Shown: one piece after another, positions 56,591 through 57,174 of the stretch | Numbering within the stretch: position 1 is the first letter of the stretch | Layout of the letters: every line of letters starts with the position of its first letter | Source: Oscillospiraceae bacterium | Lineage (GTDB): Bacteria > Bacillota > Clostridia > UBA1381 | Direction: 5' to 3' | Length of the DNA: 57,174 nucleotides | NCBI GenBank assembly: GCA_022509005.1 | Contig: JAFLUC010000004.1 | Span: forward strand, 1 to 57,174 | Made by a program: the position numbers and the translations under genes | The notes under the pieces: model-generated | Told to the model about the DNA's origin: nothing | Seen by the model: the letters and a program-made list of their open reading frames with translations, nothing else | Database searches by the model: none

Positions 56591-57174
56591 ATGTATTTGC
56601 CGGGAACGCCGGGTGAAATCATCGGTGATTTAAGAACTAAAATGGGGTTATCCAAAGCTGAGTTAAGCAAACGAACAGGAATTGGCGCTTCACAGCTCAG
56701 TCGTATTGAAAGTGAAAATATAACGCACATAAGCAGTGATATATTGATAAAGCTTGCAAAGGAATTTAATGTTTCAACGGATTATATTCTTGGTTTGACA
56801 ACAGTGCGCTCGCCTAAAAATTATGATATATCAGAACTGGGATTATCAGAAAATGCTGTTAAAGCAATAGTTTCAAAAAAGATTGATGTTAATATTCTAA
56901 ATCAGCTTTTGGAGCATAAGAGTTTTCCTTATCTGATTTATATGATAAAAGCGTATTTTGACAATAGCATTTCTGACGGAATTGTGGCACGAAATGATAT
57001 AATCAATATGGCAACCTCAACATTGGCAGATTTTATGAAAGATAATCCCGAACATAAATCAGAGGTTCAACAAGATATACGGCTTTTAAAATCACTGAAG
57101 TTAGGCGACCACGAAGCAGAGCTTGATAAAATCAAAAATACATTTATTGCAATATTAAAGGATATTCAGAAAAA
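56591..57174 (+). CDS. XRE-family regulator of a mobile element, 3' end missing
   Basis: At least 194 residues; the frame is open at the right edge. HTH domain at about 8-65: GEIIGDLRTKMGLSKAELSKRTGIGASQLSRIE, then LAKEFNVSTDYILGLT. The C-terminal part (LSENAVKAIVSKKIDVNILNQLLEHKSFPYLIYMIKAYFDN) is the extension found in regulators of clostridial conjugative elements. The start is fixed by AGGAGGTG just upstream. It may control the element genes and the divergent VLP gene. Confidence 0.85.
   Translation, partial: MYLPGTPGEIIGDLRTKMGLSKAELSKRTGIGASQLSRIESENITHISSDILIKLAKEFNVSTDYILGLTTVRSPKNYDISELGLSENAVKAIVSKKIDVNILNQLLEHKSFPYLIYMIKAYFDNSISDGIVARNDIINMATSTLADFMKDNPEHKSEVQQDIRLLKSLKLGDHEAELDKIKNTFIAILKDIQK

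Overview
The window looks like chromosome from an anaerobic, endospore-forming member of the Clostridia (Firmicutes). Supporting signs are SpoIIE, a SpoVB-type flippase, YlmC/YmxH and CdaA/CdaR, a Firmicutes-type AddAB nuclease, strong AGGAGG ribosome binding sites, many near-consensus sigma-A promoters (TTGACA-17-TATAAT), an S-layer-homology surface protein, a BspA-type leucine-rich repeat protein and a group-B-like [FeFe] hydrogenase. No rRNA, tRNA or CRISPR array was recognised. I cannot name the genus.

Layout. 0-5.3 kb: the end of a SpoVB/MATE-type flippase, an XRE repressor divergent from a large membrane protein of glycosyltransferase-C type, and a secreted leucine-rich repeat protein. 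5.3-11.6 kb: a complete F-type ATP synthase operon (atpBEFHAGDC, minus strand) with its own promoter. 11.6-18 kb, all minus strand: nrdR, PHP phosphoesterase, mnmE and rsuA, and upstream of them the c-di-AMP module cdaA-cdaR with an unknown membrane protein and ymxH. 18-22.3 kb: an orphan ModA-like lipoprotein, a Cys-rich DUF1540 protein, spoIIE and a YfcE-type phosphodiesterase. 22.3-28.3 kb: a dlt-like operon with two adenylating enzymes, one carrier protein, an MBOAT acyltransferase, an SGNH/DltD-like protein and a DUF805 protein. Its leader carries four hairpins in a 30-nt-period array. 28.4-35.4 kb: addB-addA. 35.5-39.5 kb: the S-layer protein with a long structured leader, and a lipoprotein. 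39.7-44.2 kb: malQ-lacZ. 44.2-48.4 kb: mutS2, ybaK and DUF1015. 48.5-49.8 kb: an ECF sigma factor with its putative anti-sigma. 49.8-52.2 kb: the hydrogenase and an aquaporin.

From about 52.4 kb to the right edge the DNA is accessory in character. The central part is clearly richer in A+T. It encodes an SMC-like ATPase and a DUF4297/Cap4-type nuclease that together resemble an ABC-three-component defence system with no recognisable middle component. Next to it lie remnants typical of clostridial conjugative elements: a Cys-rich VLP protein, a 91-codon reading frame without a start codon, and an XRE regulator cut by the window end.

The observations most worth follow-up are the 30-nt hairpin array and operator-like dyad before the dlt-like operon, the paired adenylating enzymes that differ at the residue linked to D-Ala selection, the reduced ABC-3C-like cassette, and structured leaders before the S-layer and DUF1540 genes. 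All functional assignments are from reading the sequence; no searches were run.
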